From positions 1,520 through 7,012 of the forward strand of contig JAHYZB010000071.1 of assembly GCA_019424645.1 (NCBI GenBank): a DNA stretch of 5,493 bases, read 5' to 3'. Position 1 is the stretch's first letter. The number at the start of each line of letters is the position of its first letter. The translations under genes were made by a program, and so were the position numbers. The DNA is from Oxalobacter formigenes. Lineage in GTDB: Bacteria > Pseudomonadota > Gammaproteobacteria > Burkholderiales > Burkholderiaceae_D. The notes beneath the pieces are model-generated. The model was given only the letters and a program-made list of their open reading frames with translations. It had not been told where the DNA came from and did not search any database. Below, piece by piece: positions 1 to 5,493 of the stretch.

Positions 1-1015
1 TGGCGTCTCCCATGTAACGCAGGACGGCATCACCGAGAATATGCCCGTAAGTATCGTTGAAACTTTTGAAATGATCGATGTCGATCAACAGAAATGTGTT
101 CCATTCGTCAGGTTTGGCTCCATACAGGGATTCACGGATCAGTTTTTCGGTCGTGGCACGGTTGTACAATCCGGTCTGTGTGTCTGTCCGGCTTTTGGCG
201 AGCAGGGTCTCACCTGTTTCATTGGCACGTTTTAGGGAAGTGATATCCTGCGCGCTGGAAAAGACAAAGAATTTTTCCTCGTCCACTCCAGGGTCCCTGA
301 TCAGTGCATTGGTAATCATGAAATCGTGACGGCCATCGGAATAATTGACGGTACAGGGCACCTTGCAGATGCCGTTTTCCCTGATGCGGGCAACGAGTGC
401 ACCGAGATCGAAATAAGACAGGTAGTCTTCCCTCTCTTCAGGGACGACGATATTGTCCGCAAACCACTGGATCTGTTCTTTCCAGGACGATTTCGGCTGC
501 ATTTGCCGATGGTCGTGGACGAAGGTGGTCGCCTCGTCCGTTTCCGGGTTCGCAATGATGAAGTTTTCACACATGTGCCGGACGACAAAGTGGATGCATT
601 CATCTTTCAGCCATAAATCGCGGGTTTTCTCGATATGCTCCAGCACATCTTCCGTTTCGTCGGTTACCGCGCCAATCAGGCCTTTTTTGTCATCGGAATA
701 GATGAAGGAAAGACTTCGGTACTGAATCAGGTTCTCTTGATTGCGAAGCCGGTACTTGAGGGTATGTTTTCCGTTTTTGCCGACTTCGGCCAGTATCTTC
801 TCAAACCGGGTTTCTTTCAGGAAATAATCCTTGTCCGCTTCAATGATCTGCGCATCGGCAAAACGTTCGTTCGCTTCATCAAAGAGTCCTTCTGACGGGA
901 CATTCAGCAAGGCCTGTGCACGCAAGACCCTGGAATGATACCGTCGCGTAGCGATATCTATTGAAAAAACGGCTTCGAAATCATGGAGGACGAGCGCCTC
1001 AAGAATGTTTTGCAT
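1..1015 (-). CDS. PAS-like/GGDEF diguanylate cyclase, partial (3' end outside window)
   Basis: Likely makes the second messenger c-di-GMP from two GTP in the cytoplasm. The frame is open from ATG at 1015 to the left edge, giving 338 residues with no stop or frameshift. No signal peptide or membrane helix is seen. Residues 1-120 look like a PAS-type sensor ending in DET; 139-260 look like a second PAS unit (MCENF at 148-152) ending in AQDIT; the GGDEF domain begins near 277. Visible cyclase residues are the metal aspartate D312 in DIDHFK and the nucleotide-contacting N320 and D329. The window ends roughly 17 residues before the expected GGDEF motif, so activity cannot be judged. It is colinear with its upstream neighbour at roughly 40-50% identity by eye. 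It starts 41 bp after that gene's stop, so the two are probably cotranscribed. The start is supported by alignment of MQNILEALVL with the neighbour's MDRVLETLVL. An AAGGA lies only 1 nt from the ATG, which is unusually close; a GGGA further upstream (1026-1023) is better spaced at 7 nt. Confidence 0.94.
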   Translation of the reverse strand, partial: MQNILEALVLHDFEAVFSIDIATRRYHSRVLRAQALLNVPSEGLFDEANERFADAQIIEADKDYFLKETRFEKILAEVGKNGKHTLKYRLRNQENLIQYRSLSFIYSDDKKGLIGAVTDETEDVLEHIEKTRDLWLKDECIHFVVRHMCENFIIANPETDEATTFVHDHRQMQPKSSWKEQIQWFADNIVVPEEREDYLSYFDLGALVARIRENGICKVPCTVNYSDGRHDFMITNALIRDPGVDEEKFFVFSSAQDITSLKRANETGETLLAKSRTDTQTGLYNRATTEKLIRESLYGAKPDEWNTFLLIDIDHFKSFNDTYGHILGDAVLRYMGDA

Positions 1016-1056
1016 GTCCTTATCCCGAAATCCCGTCAGACATGCCCGTTTGAAAG

Positions 1057-2373
1057 TCAGGAAAGACGTAAAAGCGATATTCCATTTCTGCCATGGTTTT
1101 TAACATCGTACAAAGCCTCGTCGGCCTTCTGGTAAAGCAGATTCAGGGTCGTCCCGTTCGGGGCACATACCCCGCCAATCGACAGGTTGATCGGCAACGT
1201 CGCACCCTTGTCTGAAAATATGTTCATTTTATCGCGCAAAATGTTCAGACGGTTCGTCAAGACTTTTTCATCGGCAAAACCTTTAATGAAAACAACAAAC
1301 TCGTCTCCGCCCCAGCGGCAGAGAATGTCATCCGAACGGAAAACTTCCCGCATGCAATTACCCATATGGCGCAGGACCTCGTCACCCGTCATGTGACCGT
1401 ACTCGTCATTGACATTCTTGAAATGGTCGATGTCCAGGATCATGAAGGTATTCCATGAATCGTTTTTGGCGGCATAAAGGTGTTCACGGATATTTTTTTC
1501 AGTCGTGGCACGGTTCAATAGATGCGTCAACGGATCGAACTGGCTGGAAACGAGCAATTCGCGGTTTCTTTCTTCTGCTGCCCTGATCGATGTGATGTCC
1601 TGTGCGCACAGGAAAAGATAGCGTGATTTTTTCTGGCGTTCGGACGGGTCGTCGATCAGGGTGGATGTCACTGCAAAATCACGGCGTCCGCCCTTGTAAG
1701 TGACCGGAAAGGTAATGCTCGATACGCCCCCCTCTTCGACAATGCGTTCCATCAGGGAATCCAGTTCGAAATACTCCAGGTATCGTTGCCTGTTTTCCGG
1801 CATGACGATATTGTCTGCAAACCAGTTGATCTGGCTTTCATACCGGTTTTTGCAGGCAATATTGCCTTCGCTATTGGTGAAGGTGGTGCATTCATGTGTG
1901 GTCACATTCACGATCATGAAGTTTTCACACATGTTTTCGACAATGAAGCGGATACCTTCGTTTTTCAGCCGCAAATCCAGATTTTTTTCGTATTGCCTGT
2001 GTACCTCATTCGTCTCGTCACGAATGGCACAGATGAATGTGGCACTGTTTTTTCCGGGAATGAAGGAAATGCTCCGGTAATGCAGCTCGTTTTTATCGGA
2101 ATAACGGCGATATTTTATGGAAAGCGGCTCGTCTCCCTTCATCTTCGCCAGAACGTGATCCAGCTGTGTTTCAGAGAGAAAAATGCTCCTGTCGGCTTCA
2201 AAAATCCTGTCTGTGACAATGAAGTCCTTTGCCTGTGACATCTGGCCTTCATCCGGGAACAGGACAAGCGCATCCGGTTTGGAAATGATTTTCCGGAAGC
2301 GGTCGGTAGCGGGATTGACTTCGAAAACCACTTCGTAGTCCTGTAAAACCAGTGTTTCCAATACTCTGTCCAT
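1057..2373 (-). CDS. Diguanylate cyclase with two PAS-like sensor domains and GGDEF domain
   Basis: Predicted cytoplasmic diguanylate cyclase, 438 residues from ATG at 2373. Residues 1-120 form a PAS-like domain ending DET (119-121). A short helical linker (122-140) leads to a second PAS-like domain (141-262, with MCENF at 148-152 and AQDIT at 257-261). The GGDEF domain spans about 278-438. Catalytic features look intact: D314 in DIDHFK (metal), N322 and D331 (guanine contacts by comparison with PleD), and GGDEF at 355-359. R346 and D349 form the RxxD product-inhibition site the usual distance upstream, and the C-terminal ADEALY..K..GRNG element is present. No EAL or HD-GYP domain is seen. 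The frame extends upstream to a TTG at 2436, but the 21 extra residues are not PAS-like, the downstream paralog lacks them, and AGGA at 2380-2377 precedes the ATG. Probably the first gene of a two-cyclase operon. Its ligand cannot be read from sequence. Confidence 0.96.
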   Translation of the reverse strand: MDRVLETLVLQDYEVVFEVNPATDRFRKIISKPDALVLFPDEGQMSQAKDFIVTDRIFEADRSIFLSETQLDHVLAKMKGDEPLSIKYRRYSDKNELHYRSISFIPGKNSATFICAIRDETNEVHRQYEKNLDLRLKNEGIRFIVENMCENFMIVNVTTHECTTFTNSEGNIACKNRYESQINWFADNIVMPENRQRYLEYFELDSLMERIVEEGGVSSITFPVTYKGGRRDFAVTSTLIDDPSERQKKSRYLFLCAQDITSIRAAEERNRELLVSSQFDPLTHLLNRATTEKNIREHLYAAKNDSWNTFMILDIDHFKNVNDEYGHMTGDEVLRHMGNCMREVFRSDDILCRWGGDEFVVFIKGFADEKVLTNRLNILRDKMNIFSDKGATLPINLSIGGVCAPNGTTLNLLYQKADEALYDVKNHGRNGISLLRLS

Positions 2374-2408
2374 GTTTCCTATGCCCGACCAGCACCCTCG
2401 ATTAATCC

Positions 2409-2436
2409 AGTTTAACACAATGTTGCTTTCAATCAA
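2409..2436 (-). promoter_or_regulatory. Candidate sigma70-type promoter for the cyclase operon
   Basis: On the minus strand, TTGATT (2436-2431) is followed after 16 nt by TAAACT (2414-2409). Each hexamer matches four of six consensus bases. Transcription would begin near 2402 and leave about 30 nt of leader before the ATG at 2373. If used, it would exclude the TTG at 2436 as a start, because that codon would lie in the -35 box. This rests on pattern matching only. Confidence 0.35.
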
Positions 2437-2480
2437 TATGACATGCCATTCGTGATTGGAAGCCTTTATGCAGATCCAGT

Positions 2481-2506
2481 ATATTCTATATTAGGATATA
2501 GAATAT
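2481..2506. repeat. 26-bp perfect inverted repeat (11-bp arms, 4-nt centre)
   Basis: The arms ATATTCTATAT (2481-2491) and ATATAGAATAT (2496-2506) are exact reverse complements around TAGG. The dyad lies 108 bp upstream of the cyclase ATG and 125 bp past the transporter stop. Read in the direction of transcription it is followed by ACTGG rather than a T-run, so it is not a normal intrinsic terminator for the transporter. On the plus strand a TTTT overlaps and follows the right arm, but no plus-strand gene needs ending here. A dimeric regulator site or an RNA hairpin are the likely readings. Confidence 0.6.
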
Positions 2507-2513
2507 TTTGCGT

Positions 2514-2537
2514 TAATGATACAAATTTGCATCATTA
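2514..2537. repeat. 24-bp near-perfect palindrome, possible operator
   Basis: The half-sites TAATGATACAAA (2514-2525) and TTTGCATCATTA (2526-2537) are reverse complements at 11 of 12 positions, the only mismatch being 2521/2530. There is no spacer, which suits a symmetrical homodimer binding DNA better than an RNA hairpin. No T-run follows on the minus strand. It starts 7 bp beyond the 26-bp dyad, and the two centres are 32 bp apart, close to three helical turns. It could serve the cyclase operon. It is 94 bp past the transporter stop, so it is unlikely to control transporter initiation. Confidence 0.55.
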
Positions 2538-2630
2538 TGGATACAAGTGATTCGCCGTCAAGAGACAATCCGTTGATGGGGTGTACCGGTTTCTCCAGAC
2601 TGCCGAAACAGATACGACGACTATGGTTTT

Positions 2631-4076
2631 TCAGTCTTCAGGGGCAACAGGCAAGGATTTGTTGTCCTGTTTTTGGGGCAGTTTGCCGCTGTCGGGTGTA
2701 ATGTGGATGAATATGACGGTCGAGATGGCCGCCAGAAAGCCGAGACAGAGATAGGTGCCGGCAAAAGCGGTCATGACGTCGTGTGCCGATGTCAGTGGGA
2801 TGCCATCGGTGAACTCGGACAGGATGGCGGCGGCAATGGCGACGCCCATACTCATGGAAAGCTGCATGATGACAGATAAAAGACTGTTTCCGCTGCTGGC
2901 CTGCTCTTCCGACAGGTCGACCAGGGTGACCGTGTTCATGGCCGTAAACTGGGTGGAGTTGATGATGCCGAAAATGGTGAAGATAACGAGCATCAGCCAG
3001 TAAGACATTTCTTTCGAGATGGTCGAAAAGAGCGCTATCATTGCCCCGAGAAGCAGTGTGTTGACGGTCAGGATCATGCGGTATCCGAACTTGTTGACCA
3101 GCCGTGTGGCGGCGCTTTTGGCGATGACGGCACCAATGGTCATGGGGATCATGGTCATCCCGGCTTTCATCGGAGAATAGCCCATCCCGATCTGCAAGAG
3201 CAGAGGCGTCAGAAAAGGCATCGCCCCATTGCCCAGCCGTGCGAACAGGTTTCCCAAAATGCCGACGGAGAAGTTGCGGACCTTGAACAGGTCGGGGGAA
3301 AACAGCGGCATGGGATGCCATCTGGAATACATGACGTAACCGACGAGACAGACCAGCCCGAAGACCATCATGAGGACCATTGGCGCGTAGGCCAGATGCA
3401 GTTCGCCTATGCCTTGCAGTCCCAGCGTGATGGTGAGCATGAAGGTGCCGAAGAGCAGGAAGCCGACGGTATCGAACGGATGGAGGTCCCCTCCCCGCGT
3501 CAACAATGGCATGTATTTCAGGGTCGCCAGTATGCCGATGATCCCGACCGGGATGTTGATCAGGAAAATCCAGTGCCATGACGCATACTGGACGAGAAAA
3601 CCGCCCAGCGTCGGGCCGATTAGCGGGCCGACCAATCCCGGGATGGTGATGAAGCTGAGGACAGAAACAAGCTGTTCGCGCGGATAGGCGCGCAAGACTA
3701 CCAGACGCCCGACGGGCACCATCAAGGCACCGCCGATACCCTGAAGAACCCGGCACAGGACGATGATGTTCAGTGTGGGCGACAAGGCGCATGACAGCGA
3801 ACCCAATGTGAACAGCCCGATGGCAAACAGGAAAATCTGTTTGATGCCGAATTTGTCGGCGAGCCAGCCGGAAGCCGGAATGACGAGTGCAACAGTCAGC
3901 ATGTAGGAGATGATGACGCTTTGCATCCGCAAGGGGTTGGTGTCCAGATCCCGCGCCATGGCGGGCAGCGCGGTATTTAAAATCGTGCTGTCGAGCATCT
4001 GCATGAAAAAGGCTATCGCGACCACCCACGGCAGTATTTTTGCTGTTTTGGGATCGAGAACCGGTTTGTCAGGCAT
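2631..4076 (-). CDS. mdtD: MdtD-like DHA2-family (14-TM) MFS multidrug transporter
   Basis: Inner-membrane drug:H+ antiporter of the major facilitator superfamily, 481 residues, close to the 471 of E. coli MdtD (YegB). About 14 hydrophobic helices can be placed, from near 16 to 459. Family motifs are in order: the DHA2 TM1 motif LDSTILNTALP (28-38) with acidic D29; motif A GWLADKFG (70-77); R109 with QGIGGALMVPVGR (112-124); and the antiporter motif C GPLIGPTLGG (150-159) followed by WHWIFLINIPVGI. SSGNSLLSVIMQLSMSMG (394-411) in TM13 closely recalls MdtD. ATG at 4076 is preceded by AAGGAA (4086-4081), 4 nt away. In enterics mdtD sits with mdtABC and baeSR; none of these is here, so substrate and regulation need not match. 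Separate promoter presumed; 292 bp divide it from the phosphatase. DHA2 membership is firm; mdtD orthology is from remembered sequence and less certain. Confidence 0.95.
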   Translation of the reverse strand: MPDKPVLDPKTAKILPWVVAIAFFMQMLDSTILNTALPAMARDLDTNPLRMQSVIISYMLTVALVIPASGWLADKFGIKQIFLFAIGLFTLGSLSCALSPTLNIIVLCRVLQGIGGALMVPVGRLVVLRAYPREQLVSVLSFITIPGLVGPLIGPTLGGFLVQYASWHWIFLINIPVGIIGILATLKYMPLLTRGGDLHPFDTVGFLLFGTFMLTITLGLQGIGELHLAYAPMVLMMVFGLVCLVGYVMYSRWHPMPLFSPDLFKVRNFSVGILGNLFARLGNGAMPFLTPLLLQIGMGYSPMKAGMTMIPMTIGAVIAKSAATRLVNKFGYRMILTVNTLLLGAMIALFSTISKEMSYWLMLVIFTIFGIINSTQFTAMNTVTLVDLSEEQASSGNSLLSVIMQLSMSMGVAIAAAILSEFTDGIPLTSAHDVMTAFAGTYLCLGFLAAISTVIFIHITPDSGKLPQKQDNKSLPVAPED

Positions 4077-4115
4077 ATGCTTCCTTGTCAGTGAATTCCG
4101 TTTTTATTTTTTAGA

Positions 4116-4136
4116 ATAAATAATATAATTATTTAT
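4116..4136. promoter_or_regulatory. 21-bp AT-rich inverted repeat upstream of the transporter, possible operator
   Basis: The arms ATAAATAAT (4116-4124) and ATTATTTAT (4128-4136) are exact reverse complements with a 3-nt centre. It lies 40-60 bp upstream of the transporter ATG, in the most AT-rich part of the window, where its promoter should be. I cannot choose a convincing -10/-35 pair there. Drug-efflux genes are often controlled by TetR- or MarR-type repressors on such dyads, but no regulator gene is in the window. Low sequence complexity makes a chance dyad plausible. Confidence 0.35.
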
Positions 4137-4287
4137 AAACAATACATTACAAATAGTATTTAATCCTGTTTTTTAATTTTGAAACCCGAAAACCGGGTAA
4201 TTTCCCTTTTCTGGCAGAAGCAGCAACGCAATATCCGCATCCCACAGTTTATTATGGATAACGGTGAGAATGATTTGACGGTTTACA

Positions 4288-4310
4288 AAGGGAGAAACAC
4301 TTCTTCCCTT
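4288..4310 (-). terminator. Weak hairpin downstream of the acid phosphatase gene
   Basis: AAGGGAGAAA (4288-4297) can pair with TTCTTCCCTT (4301-4310) around a 3-nt loop, with one mismatch and one G-U type pair. It is 58 bp past the phosphatase stop. In the minus direction only a very short T stretch follows (TTTG, partly within the stem), so termination would be inefficient. No better terminator is visible before the transporter gene. Confidence 0.2.
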
Positions 4311-4368
4311 CTATATCGTTTTTTATGGCTTCCGACCGTGTCGGGTGAACCCCTCTTCAATTTGCGAT

Positions 4369-5106
4369 TCAGTGTTTTCCTGCGCGTATTCCCGCGATTT
4401 CCTTTTTCGCTTTTTCAAGTTGCTTGCTGAATTCCCGATTACCGTGCAGTTGCGCAACTACGGCTGCGCCGACCATTCTGCCTGCCTCGACATCGCTTTG
4501 CCAGTGAAAGCCGCAGATCACGCGGGACTGACCGATTTCATAGCCGCGTTTCAGTATGGCGGCCTGATTATCGGGCACGATTTCAGCCAGTATCAATGCC
4601 ATTCCCCAGCCCATGGTGGAGTGTCCGGAAGGGTAGGAACCGTTATGCCGGTGGCTTTCCTCGTCCCATGGGGCACATGTCTGATTTTCCGTTTTGTCAT
4701 AAACGTATGGCCTTTTGCGCATGTAATGTTTTTTGGCAGACCGGGTTGCCTGATGCTGCGCCCTGATATAAACGAGCATGAGTTGGTAAAGCGCCGGTGT
4801 TTCTTTTTTGGTGATCGTCATGCCGAAGGCCTCTTCAAACCATGCGCCGGCATTTTTGCCAAGGTGTGTATCGGCGTCGAAAGTGGCCTGTTGCCATCGC
4901 TTGCTGCCCTTCTCCGCCCGTGTCTGCCGGTAAATTTCCTTGTCCCGTTCAAAATCGGCACTGTCGTTTTCGGGAGGGGCCGGCAAAAAGTCGACGCTTT
5001 TGATGACTTCAGCACGAGACAGGACATTGTCTTTGGCATAAGCGGCCTGCACCTGTATTGCTGACAGCGACAGCAGGCACAAGAGCATGGTGACATTTTT
5101 TTTCAT
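4369..5106 (-). CDS. Class A non-specific acid phosphatase (PAP2 superfamily), secreted
   Basis: Hydrolyses a range of phosphomonoesters at acidic pH through a phosphohistidine intermediate, normally in the periplasm. The 245-residue length matches the family (PhoN, PhoC and Escherichia blattae enzyme, about 250). Residues 1-24 are a signal peptide: MKK, a hydrophobic LLCLLSLS core, and likely cleavage after AYA; C10 is not in a lipobox. The three phosphatase signatures are complete: KX6RP (K125, R132, P133), PSGH (159-162, within GSYPSGHS) and SRX5HX3D (S194, R195, H201, D205). H162 and H201 are the expected catalytic histidines. C144 and C198 may form a disulfide. GYEIGQSRVICGFHWQSD strongly recalls enteric class A enzymes. 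ATG at 5106 has GAAGG (5117-5113) 6 nt upstream. It is separated from ppa by a terminator, so it needs its own promoter. The family is secure; phoN versus phoC naming is arbitrary, so no symbol is given. Confidence 0.95.
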   Translation of the reverse strand: MKKNVTMLLCLLSLSAIQVQAAYAKDNVLSRAEVIKSVDFLPAPPENDSADFERDKEIYRQTRAEKGSKRWQQATFDADTHLGKNAGAWFEEAFGMTITKKETPALYQLMLVYIRAQHQATRSAKKHYMRKRPYVYDKTENQTCAPWDEESHRHNGSYPSGHSTMGWGMALILAEIVPDNQAAILKRGYEIGQSRVICGFHWQSDVEAGRMVGAAVVAQLHGNREFSKQLEKAKKEIAGIRAGKH

Positions 5107-5169
5107 TGCAAACCTTCGCGTTTTTTTCCTGATTCAGGGATTACGGACAAAATTGCTCATTCCTGAAGG

Positions 5170-5198
5170 GGAATACATTTCAATGTCGCGCCTGTCAG
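5170..5198 (-). promoter_or_regulatory. Candidate promoter for the acid phosphatase gene
   Basis: On the minus strand CTGACA (5198-5193, five of six -35 bases) is followed after 17 nt by TATTCC (5175-5170, three of six -10 bases). Initiation would fall near 5163 with about 57 nt of leader. The weak -10 makes this tentative, but a promoter must lie between the ppa terminator and 5106 if the gene is expressed independently. Confidence 0.25.
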
Positions 5199-5282
5199 CA
5201 GACGTTCGTATCACCAGGTAAAGACCATGTATAAAATCCGGTAACGCCGAAAACATCTGAAAACCATTCAAAATCGTTCAAC

Positions 5283-5312
5283 AAAAAATGCCGGGCAATC
5301 CCGGCATTTTTT
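5283..5312 (-). terminator. Intrinsic terminator of ppa
   Basis: A perfect 13-bp stem has arms AAAAAATGCCGGG (5283-5295) and CCCGGCATTTTTT (5300-5312) around the 4-nt loop CAAT. On the minus strand the GC-rich stem ends in a run of six T, 17 nt past the ppa stop codon. The flanking A- and T-runs make it symmetrical, so it could also stop plus-strand transcription. It separates ppa from the acid phosphatase gene. Confidence 0.92.
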
Positions 5313-5329
5313 CATTACGTATCCGAATA

Positions 5330-5493
5330 TCAGGCTTTGGAATATTCAGGGAATTTCTGTTTGTATTTTTCAATGCAGCTGGCGATGACTTCTTCAGCGA
5401 CGGTGTGATCCTTGATGGATTCAATGAAGGTTTTTTTGCCTTCCAGCGCCTTGTACACAGAGAAGAAATGGGACATTTCTTTCATGATGTGTT
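5330..5493 (-). CDS. ppa: Inorganic pyrophosphatase, family I, C-terminal fragment
   Basis: Cytoplasmic enzyme that hydrolyses pyrophosphate to two phosphates and so drives biosynthetic reactions that release it. Only the last 53 residues and the TGA stop (5332-5330) are in the window; the start and the metal-binding core aspartates lie beyond the right edge. The fragment begins HIMKEMSHFFSVYKALEGKK and ends EKYKQKFPEYSKA. The HFF..YK.LEGK element and the following AEE.I..CIEKYK helix match the C-terminus of soluble family I enzymes (E. coli Ppa has HFFEHYKDLEKGK there). The adjoining strong terminator confirms that this is the gene's end. With one quarter to one third of the protein visible, the family call is good but not absolute. 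Confidence 0.88.
   Translation of the reverse strand, partial: HIMKEMSHFFSVYKALEGKKTFIESIKDHTVAEEVIASCIEKYKQKFPEYSKA

Noticed and set aside
2516..2701. 61-codon plus-strand frame starting in the 24-bp palindrome
   Set aside because: Its start lies in the dyad, it has no ribosome binding site and it overlaps the end of the transporter in antisense.
2638..4029. 463-codon minus-strand frame inside the transporter gene
   Set aside because: It is very rich in His, Arg and Ala with no domain pattern, and lies fully within the well-supported transporter in another frame. It is a codon-bias shadow.
4184..4198. ACCCG...CGGGT hairpin in the spacer upstream of the transporter
   Set aside because: The stem has only 5 bp and no T-run follows in the direction of transcription; it is within chance expectation.
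4339..4351. CCGAC...GTCGG hairpin 18 bp past the phosphatase stop
   Set aside because: The stem is 5 bp and is followed by an A-run rather than T-run on the minus strand, so it is not an intrinsic terminator.
4179..4430. 83-codon plus-strand frame in the transporter-phosphatase spacer
   Set aside because: It starts with TTG, has no ribosome binding site, overlaps the phosphatase 3' end in antisense and has no recognisable features.
4345..5064. 239-codon plus-strand frame opposite the phosphatase
   Set aside because: Its codons lie exactly opposite those of the phosphatase, a common source of long antisense frames. The product shows no family features, and the minus-strand protein has all its catalytic motifs.
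5128..5138. CCTGA-T-TCAGG palindrome in the phosphatase leader
   Set aside because: It is an 11-bp dyad with no supporting context. It could lie in the leader RNA, but nothing suggests a specific function.
5192..5197. CTGTCA resembling a PhoB-box half-site upstream of the phosphatase
   Set aside because: No second repeat occurs at the required 11-bp spacing on either side, so phosphate-starvation control is not supported.

Overview
The window reads as ordinary chromosomal DNA of a proteobacterium. A betaproteobacterium such as a member of the Burkholderiales/Oxalobacteraceae is my best guess, from moderate G+C, the MdtD-like pump and the overall protein flavour. No rRNA or marker gene is present to fix the taxon. 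All five genes lie on the minus strand, so transcription runs from right to left. I see no tRNA, rRNA, CRISPR array, insertion sequence or phage gene.

From right to left (transcription order): 5330-5493 is the 3' end of an inorganic pyrophosphatase gene (ppa), closed by a strong intrinsic terminator at 5283-5312. Next, 4369-5106 encodes a secreted class A non-specific acid phosphatase with all three signature motifs. A 292-bp AT-rich spacer follows, with a dyad at 4116-4136 close to the next start. Then 2631-4076 encodes a 14-helix DHA2-family drug:H+ antiporter resembling MdtD. The 257-bp gap at 2374-2630 holds two unusually good dyads, 2481-2506 and 2514-2537, whose centres are 32 bp apart. 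Finally come two tandem paralogous cytoplasmic diguanylate cyclases of PAS-like/PAS-like/GGDEF layout. The first (1057-2373) is complete with GGDEF and an RxxD inhibitory site. The second (1015 down to the left edge) is cut by the window before its GGDEF motif.

The genes form three or four transcription units rather than one pathway. ppa and the acid phosphatase both release phosphate, one in the cytoplasm and one in the periplasm, but a terminator separates them. The pump appears to stand alone. The two cyclases are 41 bp apart and probably form one operon feeding the c-di-GMP pool. The least explained sequence is the pair of dyads upstream of the cyclase operon. I found no clear sign of a wholly new system; the tandem cyclases with their dyad-rich upstream region are the best lead.
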